From positions 1-16,853 of the forward strand of contig JAISYY010000050.1 of the NCBI GenBank assembly GCA_031269635.1: 16,853 bases of DNA, written 5' to 3'. This DNA is from Tannerella sp. GTDB lineage: Bacteria; Bacteroidota; Bacteroidia; Bacteroidales; Tannerellaceae. Shown piece by piece: positions 1 through 8,115 of the stretch; within the stretch, counting starts at the first letter, position 1, and every line of letters starts with the position of its first letter. Below the pieces are notes generated by a model. That model searched no databases and was not told the DNA's origin. It worked only from the letters and a program-made list of their open reading frames with translations. The translations under genes and the position numbers were made by a program.

Positions 1-1207
1 CGAACAGGCGTTCGGCATACTCCTTCGCTTCCTTGAACAGATCGACAACGCCGCTGTTCAGCAACTTGTAGTACCGGTCCCGCAGCAGGAACGTACGGTG
101 AATGTCTTCCGGTTCCGTTCCCATTACGTACTGTACGTTCAGCACCGACAGGGCAAACGGTTCAAAGGAAGGAGCGCCGTATGCGAAATAAAGCATGTAC
201 TTGTCGTCGAAGGGTTGCCCGTATTTCCGTGCAAAGGCTTCGGCCATGCTGTGCGTCAGGTAGCGCAGGGCAAACTGTCCGTTTTCGTGATGGCTGAAAT
301 AGCTCCAGTCCTGCTGAATGTGCATCTCGTCCGAATAGAGCGATGTCAGGTTGATACCCCTGTCGCTGTATTTCTTCATCAGGTTCTTGAGGAAACCGGG
401 GGCGTCGCTGTTGAAGTAATCCATCTCCTGCGTTTCATATTCGAGTATCACCATGACGCGGTTGTATCCGGGCAGTTCGGGCGTATCGCCTGAGACGCGG
501 AGGAGGCGCATCCCTACGCTCTGACCGATTCCCCAGGCGGCGCTCCGCAACGTGTCGGACGCTTCATGCCGGACGTTTTCGAGGGGGAGAATTTCGGCCG
601 GGTCAACCACCCGGAAGGGCGAATTGTCTAAGCGGGCTTCCCTGAATGCATACGCCTTTACATTCTTCAACAGGAGGGGCGACTGCCCCTTGTTGTTCGT
701 CCAGTAGAGTTGCTGCCAAACGGGTACGCTGAATGAGCCGGTTACAGGGTCGCGAACTCCTACCTTGTATGCCAGCCAGCGGCCGCTATGTCCCGTCTGT
801 TTCTTGTAGGCCGGCCCCAGTTCCAGCGGACTGAGAAGGCTCAGGTGAAGACCGAGACCGTATTTTTTTGCAAAATCGCTGACGGTTTTGATTTTGTCGA
901 CATATTCATCCATATCGGGCGTCAGTTTTCGTTCGGCGCCCGTATCATTTCGATACTGCCTGAAAAATTCGTCAAAAGCGACTACGATTTCCTTTGAACC
1001 GTTCCGCTTGCCTTCCTCGCACACTTCCCGCAAACTGCGGATGTATTTGCTGTAACCCAGCGACAAGTCAAGTTTCCTGTCCGGATAAGTCAGATCCTCC
1101 AACTGCCGGTCGCTGGTCAGGATAACGGACTGCGCACCGAGCGGCGCAGATGTCAGCAGGAAACACAACAGGCTCCCGCTCAAAAATAAACTTTTTAATG
1201 TATTCAT
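1..1207 (-). CDS. Secreted TIM-barrel glycosidase-like protein, 3' end cut off by window edge
   Basis: The visible part is the first 402 residues; the gene continues past base 1. It starts at an ATG 44 nt after the upstream stop. Residues 1-26 form a signal peptide (MNTLKSLFLSGSLLCFLLTS, then APLGAQ) with no credible lipobox, so the protein is probably periplasmic or secreted. After it come alternating hydrophobic strands and helices, as in a (beta/alpha)8 barrel: IVVAFDEFF at 74-82, YGLGLHLSLLSP at 116-127, MVILEYETQEMDYF at 252-265, and LTSLYSDEMHIQQDW at 287-301. The acidic residues at strand ends (D79/E80, E256, D293/E294) are where retaining glycosidases carry catalytic groups. That is inference from pattern only; I could not place the protein in a named GH family. 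Its position downstream of two susCD pairs and two exported proteins supports a role in glycan breakdown. It could also be a non-catalytic barrel protein. Confidence 0.75.
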   Translation of the reverse strand, partial: MNTLKSLFLSGSLLCFLLTSAPLGAQSVILTSDRQLEDLTYPDRKLDLSLGYSKYIRSLREVCEEGKRNGSKEIVVAFDEFFRQYRNDTGAERKLTPDMDEYVDKIKTVSDFAKKYGLGLHLSLLSPLELGPAYKKQTGHSGRWLAYKVGVRDPVTGSFSVPVWQQLYWTNNKGQSPLLLKNVKAYAFREARLDNSPFRVVDPAEILPLENVRHEASDTLRSAAWGIGQSVGMRLLRVSGDTPELPGYNRVMVILEYETQEMDYFNSDAPGFLKNLMKKYSDRGINLTSLYSDEMHIQQDWSYFSHHENGQFALRYLTHSMAEAFARKYGQPFDDKYMLYFAYGAPSFEPFALSVLNVQYVMGTEPEDIHRTFLLRDRYYKLLNSGVVDLFKEAKEYAERLF

Positions 1208-1251
1208 CGTTTTATCGTATTTTAAATGATAGGTGACAAAATCCTGTCGCG

Positions 1252-2706
1252 TCAAGTACCCGCGCCCAGTTTGATTCTTTTGATTCGCGCCGAACCGTCT
1301 TCCGAAAAAGACAGTTTCAAACTCTTGAGCGCGTTTTTATATCCCGGCAAAGCCGCCAGGTTCATCCTGTAAACGCGATTCACCCCGTCTGCCGTAATGG
1401 TTTCACGAAAGACGAGCGCCGGCGTTGCCGGAAATTCGGCTTCTTTCTGCTGCTTTTCCGCCTCGACGCTTTGGCTACCTTCGCTCCAGTTCAGCCAGTC
1501 GGTAAAGTCCGACTTGCCGACCGGCTGAATTTCCACCGTAAGGGTGATTTCCCGACTTGCCGATTCAAAAGCGCCCTCTACCTCCAAAACCGGAGCGTCG
1601 GACGCTTTCCAGAACGTAACCGGGCCAATGATTGCGGAGTTTTTTCCGAACCGGACATCCAGCGCATCTTTCACAGGCCAGCCGGCGTCCGAAGCATCGC
1701 CCCCGTAATACCAGTCCTGCCGGGAATCCCGGAACGTCCATTCGGGACAGGAAGCCGTCTGCCGGTGCTTTCCGGCATAATCACGAATGTCGCCAACCGT
1801 TCCCAGAATAAAATAGGTTTTGTACGTCCACCGGATGTTATGATCAAGAATCTGAATCCCTACCGGGGCGATGTGTCCGGTTTGCCCGTCTTTTTCTCCA
1901 CCGCCTCCCTTATACGTATCACCGGGATGAAATCCGCCGTTAAAGTTCATCACCCCCGGCTGGAATACGCCGATTCCTTTTCCGCTGTCGTCGAGCAGGG
2001 CTACCCAGTTTTCGGGCGTGTAAAAATGAACCCACGGCCAGCCTTTCCCGTCGTTTGCGGTGACAACACGTGTGACCGGCTGACCGGAAAACGGCTGGTC
2101 TCCCAGATAGGTCACCAGGTTATACCATGCGCCGTTGGTGTAAACGGCAGGCATTTCCTGCCCGCAGGCACGGTACTGGGTTTTGTCTGTCCGTTTGTTT
2201 ACAATCGTTGCCTCCATGATAATCACGTTGTCTTCCAGCGTGTAGAGACATTCAAATTCACAGTCGCCGGGCACTCCCGCCGTATGCGGCCACTGCATGG
2301 GAACACAGCGCACAAACATGGCGTTCCCGCCGCGCGATTCAAATTCAATCACTTTTGAACGGTTCCCGCCGGCATCGCCCGACTGAATCGGGTTCCATCC
2401 CAGACCGGCCCAACTCTCCACCGGTTTTTCCCCATTCGGGCCAATATAGGGCCAGGGGCCACTGTAATAGGACATCTGAATCTGGCGTCCCCAGTCCGCA
2501 CTGTTAATCATATTCTTCCCTCCATTGTCGCTGTCGGACAAGTACGTGACCGCACCGCCGATACGCAGGTCTATTCCCAGTTTGATACGGTCGTTCTCCA
2601 GATAACGCATGGATGATTCAACCACCGGGACATCCGGCTTGTTCTGCTGCGAACAGGAAAAGGACAGCATCACCAGTAAAAAATATATACAATTCCTCAT
2701 GATCAT
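1252..2706 (-). CDS. Lipoprotein of unknown function, probable galactose-mutarotase-like fold
   Basis: 484 residues. The N-terminus is a lipoprotein signal (LLVMLSFSC, lipid Cys 18), followed by a polar linker. The ATG at 2706 lies 12 nt after the upstream stop; a second in-frame ATG at 2700 (residue 3) is equally possible, and neither has a clear ribosome binding site. From about residue 35 the sequence reads as a beta-sandwich (RYLENDRIKLGIDLRIGGAV) of the kind seen in aldose-epimerase/galactose-mutarotase-like domains. Conspicuous Trp/Gly-rich motifs follow: WNPIQSGDAGG at 104-114, CGQEMPAVY at 181-189, and WPWVHFYTPENW at 223-234. A second beta-rich part from about residue 350 (VRFGKNSAIIGPVTFW onward) may be a small carbohydrate-binding-like module. 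The fold is inferred from strand pattern, not from a database match. Near-coupling to the 950-residue gene upstream suggests joint expression. It may bind or act on the sugar released by its neighbours, but no reaction can be assigned. Confidence 0.85.
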   Translation of the reverse strand: MIMRNCIYFLLVMLSFSCSQQNKPDVPVVESSMRYLENDRIKLGIDLRIGGAVTYLSDSDNGGKNMINSADWGRQIQMSYYSGPWPYIGPNGEKPVESWAGLGWNPIQSGDAGGNRSKVIEFESRGGNAMFVRCVPMQWPHTAGVPGDCEFECLYTLEDNVIIMEATIVNKRTDKTQYRACGQEMPAVYTNGAWYNLVTYLGDQPFSGQPVTRVVTANDGKGWPWVHFYTPENWVALLDDSGKGIGVFQPGVMNFNGGFHPGDTYKGGGGEKDGQTGHIAPVGIQILDHNIRWTYKTYFILGTVGDIRDYAGKHRQTASCPEWTFRDSRQDWYYGGDASDAGWPVKDALDVRFGKNSAIIGPVTFWKASDAPVLEVEGAFESASREITLTVEIQPVGKSDFTDWLNWSEGSQSVEAEKQQKEAEFPATPALVFRETITADGVNRVYRMNLAALPGYKNALKSLKLSFSEDGSARIKRIKLGAGT

Positions 2707-2718
2707 GACAGGTGTAAT

Positions 2719-5571
2719 TTAATATAAATCCAAAAGAATCCGCTGTTTCAAAATATCCGGGCCGGAATCAAGCAGATACACCTTTCCGCGGACATGATAG
2801 CGCTTGTGAAGCGGGACATCCGGCGCTCGAAGTTGCAAAGCGAAACCGCCGTCTCTTTTGACGGCGCCGGATGTATGAAGAAATGCCAGGGCAAGCGTCC
2901 GGTCCTGTTGAGCCGACTGTACGGCAAGGGCTTGTACGGCGCCCCTGTATTCCGCCGTCAAATCGACCCACTCGCCGTCCACCAGCGCCCGGACGGGCTG
3001 TCCGTCGAAGGGGGTTCCGGCCATATACAGGGAGAACTCCGGCTCCGAATGTACGTTCCCTTCACGACGGTTGTCCCACCAGTATTCAAGGTCAATGTCA
3101 TCTTCATTCGGGCTTAGGCGTCCTCCTTGCCTCCATTCCGTAAAATGCCGGGTGAACCACAGGGACTGTCCTTCACTCTGGCGCCACTTGAAATCTACCG
3201 CCTCATCGTTTACCGCAACCGGCAGGGTGGGGGAGGGCATTTGCAGCCGGACCGCACCGGTCGCGCCAATCTGTACGGCGCTGTTCCGGCCGCCGGCATC
3301 CCGGACTACGGTCAGCATCTGTTTTTCCGGCAGGGCTGTTTCCTTCCCGGCAGTCACTTTCAGCTTTTGCTCATGCAGGGAGCCGGGTACTAAAAATACG
3401 CTGCCGAAAGTGCCGTCCGCGTCGCAAAATACCTGGTATCCATCCAGCGGGTTGTTTCTGGAATGAGGTAACGGTCGCCATTTCCCGCCTTCCTGTACCC
3501 ATATCCGCGGGAAACGCCATTCGGTTAGCCCGGTCACGATCACCGGAATCAGGTTTTCTCCTCCGGAGATGGAAAACTGTGCTTCGTTTCCGGTGGCTTT
3601 TACCCTGACCGGCAGGTCTGAAAGCTTTTCACCGGCATTTATTCCCGTAATGTGCGGCGCATTTTCGGCATCTGTCTTTACTGCATTTTCGGCGCTCTTT
3701 GTATCGAACGTAGCGCCGTATGGTAGCCAGTAGCCTTCTATCCGCATGTTGTCTCCGGCTTTCAGTTCCAGCCGGTCGGCATCCGGCACCAGGCACATCC
3801 GGGTGTCGGCTTCCGCGTCGCCACTGAAGACCCCGCGATAGGCGCCCAACTGTACCGTTGCCGCAGGTTTCAGTGACCCGGCCGTGAATTTCTTGACGAC
3901 GATGGCATTGGAGCCTCTTTCATTCGCTGCATCTCCATAGATGGCCATGAAAAAGTTTTCCGCCGGCAGTCCGACGCCTTTGACCGGGAAAGGTTTCCGG
4001 GCCGGATCCAGCCGGATTTCTCCTGTTCCGGTTGCTGCGAAGCGGTCGAACCGGAGCGCCTGTATGACGGAGGCTACGTTCAGGAAGCGGAAGTGGGCGC
4101 GTGCATCCTCGATGACCAGCGGTTCCAGCACTTCGTACGTGACATCGAAATAGCTTCGCAGTTCATCGGCTTGAGGCGCTTCAAAGATATGTACCGTGGT
4201 TTTGACTTTCCCGTCGGCGGACAGGTAACGGAGACTGATGTCATACCAGTTTGGGCCGGTACTGCGATAGTCTGTGCCCTGATAGACGGTATGTATCCAT
4301 TCTTTCCCGTCGAAATAGGAAAGAAAACTGTGTCCGGCAAGGTTGTCGTGCTGCGGCTGCCCGCTCCAGAAACACGTCTGGCTCATCGCGCGGAAATCGG
4401 CAATGGAGACACCCCCCAGTCCGGCAAACTTGAACGGGACATAGCATGTCGTTTCCGTTACTCCCGTAGAACTGTGGAAATAGTCCATCCATGCCCCCAG
4501 TGACGACCAGTGCTTGGTCATGTGCCGTCCCCAGTTCTGAAACAGGTGCAGGGATGTCAGCGTATAGCTTTCGCCCGGTTCCAGGTAAAGCGGGAAAAAG
4601 GTTTCGCTAAAGGGAATATCCGTCGGATTATAGAATATCTCTTCTTTTTCGCCGGCGAAGTTTTTAGACACTTGGACCGTGATGGGCATCGGATGACCGT
4701 CCCGGTCCAGCACGACGCCGCCTTCGGTAATATCGCCTCCGTCCGACGATTCCTGGCAGATATAAATCTTGCGTTTCTGCCGGTCGTTTGTAACGCGGAA
4801 GGTGGCTGTTTCATAATAATTGGGCGCATCATAAAACTTTTGCTGGAAACCGCCGCCGGTGTGCGTTCCGACTATATAGCAACCCCTTTTCCCGTCGTAA
4901 CGCACCGGATTAATACCCGTCAGCAGTTGGAATGCAGTGGCGGGCAGCGGCTCCGTTTCGCCATACAGCGGGAAGGAGAAATGCTGTACCGTTCCCTTTT
5001 CAAACGGTTTGAAGGTGTCGTGTTTCAGGGAAACCAGTCCGTTTACTTTCATCCGGCGAGGCTCGAAGTGTCCGGTTCCGTGCCAGGCGATGTCGGCCAG
5101 TATTTTCTCCGGATAGCAAAACAGCGTCAAGTCTCCTTTCAGCGGGGCTGTCTGACGGTCTTCCGATGTCAGTTGAACGTCAAACCAGTGGATTTCGCAA
5201 TAGTAAGGGCCTCTCCGGTATAAATTGATACGGGTGTTTTCCCGGTTGTTTTTTGTAGAATAGCGGATGCCGTCCGCATCTTCCATTTCAAACCAAAGCC
5301 AGGGTGCGGCATCGTTTTTGCCGGCCAGCAGATGGGGCGCACGTAACTGACCGACCAGTTGATAGTCCTGCGCCGCTATTTCAAAGGCGGTACGCGATGA
5401 GTCGGTGTAGGCCACTTCCAGCGATGGACGGTTTGCAGGAGACTGATAGAGGAAATCCTCCTGCCAGCAGTCGTTTTCATTCGTCGTGTTCCGGTCGGAA
5501 GTACAGGCCGGCGTTCCGGCGAACAATATAACCGAAACAATCCATTTCACGTAAAAGATATTTTTTTTCAT
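2719..5571 (-). CDS. Large lipoprotein of unknown function in glycan-utilisation cluster
   Basis: 950 residues from the ATG at 5571. The frame can be extended six bases to a TTG at 5577, but ATG followed by MKKNIFYVKW gives a normal lipoprotein signal peptide and is preferred. The lipid Cys is residue 23 (AGTPAC, then TSD), so the mature protein is membrane-anchored. The rest is dominated by beta-strands rich in Trp, Tyr and Gly and has no transmembrane segment. The middle (about 340-450) holds an aromatic- and His-rich stretch: FQNWGRHMTKHW at 344-355, TCFWSGQPQHDN at 399-410, YQGTDYRSTGPNWYD at 430-444. That is the sort of surface that binds or cleaves sugars. The C-terminal 150 residues contain DIDLEYWWDNRREG and read as another beta-sandwich. 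I do not recognise the family and see no catalytic signature I can name. It is the first gene after the repeat-and-promoter gap and is followed 12 nt later by the 484-residue lipoprotein gene. A multidomain glycan-active or glycan-binding protein is an inference from context. Confidence 0.88.
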   Translation of the reverse strand: MKKNIFYVKWIVSVILFAGTPACTSDRNTTNENDCWQEDFLYQSPANRPSLEVAYTDSSRTAFEIAAQDYQLVGQLRAPHLLAGKNDAAPWLWFEMEDADGIRYSTKNNRENTRINLYRRGPYYCEIHWFDVQLTSEDRQTAPLKGDLTLFCYPEKILADIAWHGTGHFEPRRMKVNGLVSLKHDTFKPFEKGTVQHFSFPLYGETEPLPATAFQLLTGINPVRYDGKRGCYIVGTHTGGGFQQKFYDAPNYYETATFRVTNDRQKRKIYICQESSDGGDITEGGVVLDRDGHPMPITVQVSKNFAGEKEEIFYNPTDIPFSETFFPLYLEPGESYTLTSLHLFQNWGRHMTKHWSSLGAWMDYFHSSTGVTETTCYVPFKFAGLGGVSIADFRAMSQTCFWSGQPQHDNLAGHSFLSYFDGKEWIHTVYQGTDYRSTGPNWYDISLRYLSADGKVKTTVHIFEAPQADELRSYFDVTYEVLEPLVIEDARAHFRFLNVASVIQALRFDRFAATGTGEIRLDPARKPFPVKGVGLPAENFFMAIYGDAANERGSNAIVVKKFTAGSLKPAATVQLGAYRGVFSGDAEADTRMCLVPDADRLELKAGDNMRIEGYWLPYGATFDTKSAENAVKTDAENAPHITGINAGEKLSDLPVRVKATGNEAQFSISGGENLIPVIVTGLTEWRFPRIWVQEGGKWRPLPHSRNNPLDGYQVFCDADGTFGSVFLVPGSLHEQKLKVTAGKETALPEKQMLTVVRDAGGRNSAVQIGATGAVRLQMPSPTLPVAVNDEAVDFKWRQSEGQSLWFTRHFTEWRQGGRLSPNEDDIDLEYWWDNRREGNVHSEPEFSLYMAGTPFDGQPVRALVDGEWVDLTAEYRGAVQALAVQSAQQDRTLALAFLHTSGAVKRDGGFALQLRAPDVPLHKRYHVRGKVYLLDSGPDILKQRILLDLY

Positions 5572-5599
5572 TTCCAAAACAGTTAAGTATATGTGGGTA

Positions 5600-5631
5600 C
5601 AAAGGTAAATATTATTTGATAAGTAATGAAA
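5600..5631 (-). promoter_or_regulatory. Bacteroidota housekeeping-type promoter for the downstream three-gene block
   Basis: On the minus strand TACCTTTG (plus 5600-5607) matches the Bacteroidota -7 consensus TAnnTTTG exactly. Twenty bases upstream, TTTC (plus 5628-5631) matches three of four bases of the -33 TTTG element. Transcription would start near 5593 and give a leader of about 20 nt before the ATG at 5571. This suggests the three downstream genes can be transcribed independently of the susCD block. The call is pattern-based, without expression data. Confidence 0.6.
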
Positions 5632-5655
5632 AATTAATAACAGGTAACGGCATTT

Positions 5656-5778
5656 TTGGAAAATAAGTTACACGGTGCATCTACTCTCCCAAAGCCCTTG
5701 GGGAAAAAGATACATTGTGTATCTACTCTCCCAAAGCTCTTGGGAAGAAAGATACACAGTGCATCTACTCCCGGAAGG
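5656..5778. repeat. Tandem 42-nt hairpin repeat between susD and the downstream genes
   Basis: Two full 42-nt units lie at 5671-5712 and 5713-5754 and agree at 36 of 42 positions. They are flanked by a partial unit at 5755-5778 and a degenerate half unit from about 5656. Each full unit contains CCCAA-loop-TTGGG (5688-5702 and 5730-5744). The unit junctions form a second hairpin type: AGATACA-TTG-TGTATCT at 5708-5724, seven perfect base pairs, and a variant at 5750-5766. In that variant the one altered pair is A-C on the plus strand but G-U on the minus strand, so the fold survives in minus-strand RNA, the strand of all neighbouring genes. The array may stabilise the upstream transcript's 3' end, attenuate read-through, or be an interspersed repeat family. 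The rest of the 252-nt gap (5572-5823) is AT-rich and holds the promoter noted separately; I see no gene in it. Confidence 0.8.
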
Positions 5779-5823
5779 GTTCTGTTTTGCTTATCTCACA
5801 TCTCTTAATTCTTCATTAATTTC

Positions 5824-8103
5824 TTACCATCCCGGGTTTTGCCAGTTGGCGCCCGTAAAGGCATTCATCTTGGAAACCTCGGTCTGTTTGACGGGATACA
5901 GCAGATACTTGTCGGCGTTCGTTGGCCGTGCAGCCAGTTTGATACGTGTATAGGTATATTCCCCGTCTTCGTTTTTCGTGATTCGCATACCGGTGACGAA
6001 CCCGTCCGTTTCGTTTAGAATCTTCCAGCGGCGGACGTCGAAAAAGCGATGTTCCTCGAAAGCCAGTTCCACGCGGCGCTCGTTACGGTAGCGTTTTTCA
6101 AACTCTTCCTTCGACAGGCCGGCCGGCAGCGACGGCATCCCGGCGCGTGTACGGACCGTGTTCACCGCTTCGCGTGCCGACATCGGATTACCTCCGGCCG
6201 CCGTCACCGGTCCATCGGGGCCGGCGGACTGGAAGGCTGCTTCTGCAAAGTTCAGATACAGTTCTCCCAGGCGGAAAATCTTCATCAGCCCGTCGGCATC
6301 CACGTTTGCATTCGAACGGTAGTTGTTGAATTTACGCATATAGTAACCCGTGCGTGTATATCGGACGTCCGTAAGCCGGTCCGAGATTTCACAGTTGCCC
6401 CCGACAAACGTTTCTACCGGTGTTGGAGGCGCCGGCGGAGTAAAACATTCCACCTGGAAGTTACGGAGCGTAATCTTGTAACCTGCGTTACCGGTGACAT
6501 CAAACCGGAAATAATGCTTTTCGGGAGGTTGACCGCCACTGTCGTTGACGCCAAAACCAAACCGGTTGATACCGTCCGTAAGGTCAAATTCAAACCGTGT
6601 CCATTCGGAAGCTGCCGGGATGGGGATATTCGCGCCGGACTCGACTCCGCCCTGCGGCCCGCCGGCAACGCAATAGAAAAACTCGGCGTCGCCAATGGCT
6701 TGCTCGCTCTTGTATTCAAACGAAACCACCCGTTTTGCGTCGGAGGTCAGCGGATTTCCCAGCGTGGTTGTATGAATCCACGGGTCGCCGCCGGTCGTTT
6801 CCAGCGTAATCTCGTCGCCGTTTTGCGTCACGGCGATATTGTTGATCGCCGAAGTAAACGCTAACGGATAGATGGTTTTATCGACTTTTCCCGACGTGAG
6901 CGAGCGGGGCGCGTCGTTGTAGTAGATCGACGCATAGAAACGCGGATCCCGGTTGTCATACGGGTGGTTCGGGTCATAGCCTGAAGCCGGATTGATAACC
7001 GGTTGCAGGCGGTTTGCATCACTGTACCCGAGAACAGGCATTTCTCCGTTCGCCATTTCATAGCAGTCTACTAATTCTTGCGACGGACAGGGACCGGCTT
7101 TTGCCATGCCTTCCGTAATGGGCGTTCCGGCGTTTCTCCAGACATTCGTTCTCCATGACGTCGTTTCAAAAATCGTTTCCCTGTCGGACGAACGGCTGGG
7201 ATCGGAACGCTGGATAAAGTACCAGGCGTATGGATTCTGTGCAATATCTTCTGCGACCGACGTGTTGTACAACTGATAGCCGTGCGCCAGGCACTGGTCC
7301 AGCGCTTCCTTGGTAATGGCGGCGGCTTTTTCCCACGTATATTTGCTGTTGCCCGTATTCCACAGGGGACTGGCTGCAAACAGCGCCGTCTGCGACTTTA
7401 CGGCGCAGGCGAATCCGCGGGGAATCTTGCCCCGTTCCGTGTCGTCGATCGACCAGCGGAAGCCAATCGCCTGTCCCTCGCTTTCGGGCGTAGCCAGTGC
7501 GGCGTCACATTCGGCCAGTATGAAGTCGGCCACTTCCTCGAACGAAGCTCGCCGGTCCTGTATGAAATCATGATCGACTTCGTAGGGTGTGTCCATTAGC
7601 GGCACGCCGCCGTAGCGCTTGATTAACTGCAGATAGAGAAAGGCCCGTACGACCCGCACTTCGGCAATCCAGCCGTTCTTCTCGGTTTCGTTGAAGTTGT
7701 AGGTCGCCGTGGCAGGGTCGGCCATACATTCCAGAAACGTATTGCACCGCCGGATGGCTTGAAAGCAGTGGTCCCACGGGTCCAGGTAGCTTGCCGTCAA
7801 CGGGTTGTACGTGGATGAAGTGACGCCGGTATACCAGTCGTAAACGGCGCCGTTTATGCCATCGCTGGCGTCCTGCGCTTCGTCACAGAAGGAAGCCAGC
7901 GGGGTGGTTTGGTCCTGATAGGTAAAACCGACCTGCGGAACGGATGAAATGCAGGTATTGTAATAATTCCGGGTACGGTGATACGTACTGAAAATATCAT
8001 TCAGGGTGACGCGCCCGTCCGAAGGCATGTCCAGGTTTGCACAGGCGCCCGCACCCAGCAGGCACGCTATGGTACAAAGTATGGTGAAAATTCTTTTTTT
8101 CAT
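5824..8103 (-). CDS. SusD/RagB-family glycan-binding lipoprotein with inserted carbohydrate-binding-like domain
   Basis: 759 residues, well above the usual 500-650 for SusD proteins. Signal peptide II with lipid Cys 21 (LLGAGAC) anchors it in the outer membrane, where SusD proteins cap the SusC barrel and capture glycan. SusD hallmarks are present: the helix motif VRVVRAFLYLQLIKRYGGVP (148-167), the Asp/Pro-rich loop YDPNHPYDNRDPRFYASIYY (376-395), and the C-terminal RNERRVELAFEEHRFFDVRRW (673-693). It ends in NPGW, like the other SusD here. Between about residues 402 and 563 the SusD fold is interrupted by a beta-rich module: VVSFEYKSEQ (459-468), FFYCVAGGPQGG (475-486), WTRFEFDLTDGI (501-512), YKITLRNFQVE (542-552). 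The module is closed by the linker PPAPPTP, after which SusD sequence resumes at ETFVGGN. The gene follows its susC by only 12 nt and starts at an ATG at 8103. Family assignment is firm; the insert's sugar-binding role is inferred. Confidence 0.95.
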   Translation of the reverse strand: MKKRIFTILCTIACLLGAGACANLDMPSDGRVTLNDIFSTYHRTRNYYNTCISSVPQVGFTYQDQTTPLASFCDEAQDASDGINGAVYDWYTGVTSSTYNPLTASYLDPWDHCFQAIRRCNTFLECMADPATATYNFNETEKNGWIAEVRVVRAFLYLQLIKRYGGVPLMDTPYEVDHDFIQDRRASFEEVADFILAECDAALATPESEGQAIGFRWSIDDTERGKIPRGFACAVKSQTALFAASPLWNTGNSKYTWEKAAAITKEALDQCLAHGYQLYNTSVAEDIAQNPYAWYFIQRSDPSRSSDRETIFETTSWRTNVWRNAGTPITEGMAKAGPCPSQELVDCYEMANGEMPVLGYSDANRLQPVINPASGYDPNHPYDNRDPRFYASIYYNDAPRSLTSGKVDKTIYPLAFTSAINNIAVTQNGDEITLETTGGDPWIHTTTLGNPLTSDAKRVVSFEYKSEQAIGDAEFFYCVAGGPQGGVESGANIPIPAASEWTRFEFDLTDGINRFGFGVNDSGGQPPEKHYFRFDVTGNAGYKITLRNFQVECFTPPAPPTPVETFVGGNCEISDRLTDVRYTRTGYYMRKFNNYRSNANVDADGLMKIFRLGELYLNFAEAAFQSAGPDGPVTAAGGNPMSAREAVNTVRTRAGMPSLPAGLSKEEFEKRYRNERRVELAFEEHRFFDVRRWKILNETDGFVTGMRITKNEDGEYTYTRIKLAARPTNADKYLLYPVKQTEVSKMNAFTGANWQNPGW

Positions 8104-8115
8104 CTCTTTTATGTT

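Noticed and set aside
1208..1251. Short GACA/TGTC inverted repeat between the last two genes
   Set aside because: Only four base pairs with no T tract; too weak to call a terminator, and the genes look cotranscribed.
1471..2358. 295-codon plus-strand open frame
   Set aside because: Lies entirely antisense to the 484-residue lipoprotein gene, which has an export signal and coherent protein sequence. Typical shadow frame in moderately GC-rich coding DNA.
5572..5577. TTG start at 5577 for the 950-residue lipoprotein
   Set aside because: The ATG six bases downstream gives a cleaner signal peptide (MKKNIFYVKW), and nothing favours the TTG.
5675..5953. 92-codon plus-strand frame with a 14-residue repeat (LLSQSPWGKRY / LLSQSSWEERY)
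   Set aside because: The protein repeat merely reflects the 42-nt DNA repeat (3 x 14), and the frame overlaps the 3' end of the susD gene on the other strand. No start signals.
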